A stretch of DNA of 64,000 nt. Source: Sialis fuliginosa (Eukaryota; Arthropoda; Insecta; Megaloptera; Sialidae). The DNA lies in the NCBI GenBank assembly GCA_961205875.1, contig OY540810.1, positions 23,498,001 through 23,562,000 on the forward strand, read 5' to 3'. This document shows, one piece after another, positions 62,467-64,000 of this stretch. Made by a program: the position numbers and the translations under genes. Every line of letters starts with the position of its first letter. The first letter of the stretch is position 1. The notes under the pieces are model-generated. The model saw only the letters and a list, made by a program, of their open reading frames with translations, did not search any database and was not told where the DNA came from.

Positions 62467-62598
62467 CAGTTGAACCTTGTTAGTACATTTTTGAAGGGAA
62501 AACATGTATTAACGAAAAAAAAACGTACTAACGAAATATTTTAACATGTCTCGAATGCCGGGACCTAAAAATAAAAACGTACTAAAGAGGATCGACTG
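62467..62598. mobile_element. pogo/Tc1-like MITE
   Basis: TA precedes CAGTTGAACCTTGTTAGTAC, and GTACTAAAGAGGATCGACTG precedes TA. The termini CAGT(T/C)GA(A/T)CC are inverted complements, and TA is duplicated on both sides (62465-62466, 62599-62600). These ends are typical of pogo/Tigger-type elements. Only 132 bp, with no coding. Confidence 0.85.
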
Positions 62599-62632
62599 TA
62601 GATCAAAATATTTAGCACAAAGAAAGTAAGTA

Positions 62633-63503
62633 GAGGAGAGTGGGGTAGTTACAAACACCTAAGAGAGAAATTAAATAAATTAAAATCTGAGTAATAAACC
62701 AATATTTGTACTGTTATTATTATTATTAAATAATCTATTAGTTATACAATTTCAGTATCAGTTTTAATCAAATATAAAGAAATAAAAAACAAAAATAAAA
62801 CCCTATGTGTTCGTGATTACCCGACTAGCATTGGGTAATCACGAACATTGGAATAATTAAACCTAATTAGTACAAAATTCGCCGCAAAAGCCTCTGGATG
62901 TACTTAGACCATTGGTACACTTATCATGTGACCATAAATTGTACTTGTAGTATATTACCTATAGTTTTCAACAGGAGGATTTTGATATTTTTCATTATAA
63001 TAACAAAAATAGTTATTTTATTTATCAACATCTTCGTTTCTTCTTCTTTTAGTTATTTTCTTTAAAATGACTGCGATTCCTTGCACTTTTTCCAGTTTTA
63101 GTCATCAGTCTTTTTTACAACGTTCGGAATTGCCCCATTTAATTTGTTCATCATTACCCCAAAAATAAAATAAACTTATTTTTTGAGGTTAGGATCATAT
63201 AATAAACAATACGGGTGACACCAAGTACTGTTTGATCGAGGTTAACTTGGGCATAATTTAATCATATTTATATTAATTACATATCATGACTTTTATTTTA
63301 GTAAAAAATTAGATGAAATATGATATAAAAATGGAATTAACATAAGCTTACTTTGTATTGTGAATTCTGACTGTTAACGGTCTGATACTAGACGTAGGCC
63401 CAACTGTCGGTAAGTGCAGAGAGAACATTAGCTTTCCTCTTCTAACATACTGAAACCACTGAATTCGCGATTACCCCGCATTCGTGATTACTCAACTTTC
63501 CTC
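62633..63503. mobile_element. TIR element with GAGGAGAGTGGGGTA ends
   Basis: Left GAGGAGAGTGGGGTAGTTAC and right ATTACTCAACTTTCCTC are related inverted ends, flanked by TA at 62631-62632 and 63504-63505. Internal 'ATTACCCGACTAGCATTGGGTAAT' forms a small palindrome. Phrases like 'gtgattacccga' recur near both ends. About 870 bp, no transposase found. Confidence 0.65.
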
Positions 63504-63619
63504 TACATGCAGAAAATAATCCAAGAGATATTTTATGAATTTTGTTTGAAGTCTAAGGTTGTATAGGAAATGATATCAAACAAATTATAAATTATCATTT
63601 AAAATTTTATCCTGCGTAT

Positions 63620-63850
63620 TGTTTTGAGTAAAAGGTCGCACGTGCTAGTTTCTGTGAGAACATTTTCGCGTTTCGGACGCTGCACCGCCGTACCCCGATG
63701 ATGTATCCCAATTAGAAAGATTCATTAGAGATGTGTATCATTCCGCCTATAAATCTGACCAGTAGCTATTGACGACAGTTGCTACGGTAGCTGATCTGCG
63801 GTCTTCTCTTTACAAATACCGAGGAACTCTCGTAACAGTGATGCGGATAC
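63620..63850 (+). promoter_or_regulatory. Core promoter with TATA box and initiator
   Basis: A GC-richer island near the right edge contains TATAAATC at 63748-63755 and a GACAGTTGC initiator whose A lies at 63777, placing the TATA box at -29, the canonical spacing. The downstream leader contains several short uORFs and no long frame before the window ends. It is likely the start of a plus-strand transcript running off the right edge, either an internal promoter of the acidic-protein gene or a separate gene. Direction and function are inferred from motif spacing alone. Confidence 0.5.
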
Positions 63851-64000
63851 GGTGTTCAAGAAAACATTTGTAAAAACAAATTTTATATGATTCTGGATTG
63901 AGTTATTAATCGTGTTAAAACAGTGAAACTTCATCAAATATGATTACCATGCAAAAAACGGTCACGCATGGAAGATATTCACGACTAGTCGTTTAAGAAA

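Noticed and set aside
1-64000. tRNA, rRNA, CRISPR arrays, bacterial-style operons or endogenous viral genes
   Set aside because: None was seen on reading both strands; short regular repeats are microsatellites or transposon termini.

Overview
This window is AT-rich, intron- and transposon-dominated DNA from an animal nuclear genome, almost certainly an insect. The reasons are a BTB coding exon of the insect Abrupt/Broad/Tramtrack type with proper GT-AG splice structure, very long introns, arthropod-style initiator promoters (TCAGT), and a dense load of hAT, Tc1/mariner, pogo-like and piggyBac-like miniature elements with terminal inverted repeats (TIRs) and target-site duplications (TSDs). 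The order cannot be fixed from sequence alone. Hemiptera or Lepidoptera would fit the base composition and repeat style.

Only fragments of genes are present. At the left edge, on the minus strand, is the first coding exon (1506-1658) of a BTB transcription factor that looks like abrupt. Its 5' side extends to higher coordinates and the rest of the gene lies beyond the left edge. On the plus strand, an acidic N-terminal exon (27900-28327, start codon 28034) and a glycine-rich exon (42327-42509) are joined in phase across a 14-kb intron. I do not recognise this protein. A weaker candidate exon lies at 59110-59220.

GC-richer islands stand out from the AT-rich background at about 6.0-6.8, 8.1-8.3, 11.1-11.4, 14.5-14.7, 26.8-27.2, 39.1-39.5 and 63.6-63.85 kb. 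Two contain recognisable core promoter signals on the plus strand: an Inr with a DPE-like site at 14577, followed by a consensus donor, and a TATA box with an Inr at 63748-63777. One holds adjacent NRF1-like and CRE palindromes (8182-8203).

The rest is transposon debris. The most striking item is a 4.1-kb foldback structure (16008-20151): two diverged, inverted copies of a 2-kb sequence, each bounded by the same CCCGAGTCGAAA inverted termini. Others are two hAT elements with perfect 8-bp TSDs (30345-31331 and 40630-41479), a nested hAT/mariner complex at 46-48 kb, a decayed Tc1/mariner transposase at 42.8-43.5 kb, and a multicopy MITE family with CCGGTATTATAAA termini. No tRNA, rRNA, CRISPR or prokaryotic features were seen.
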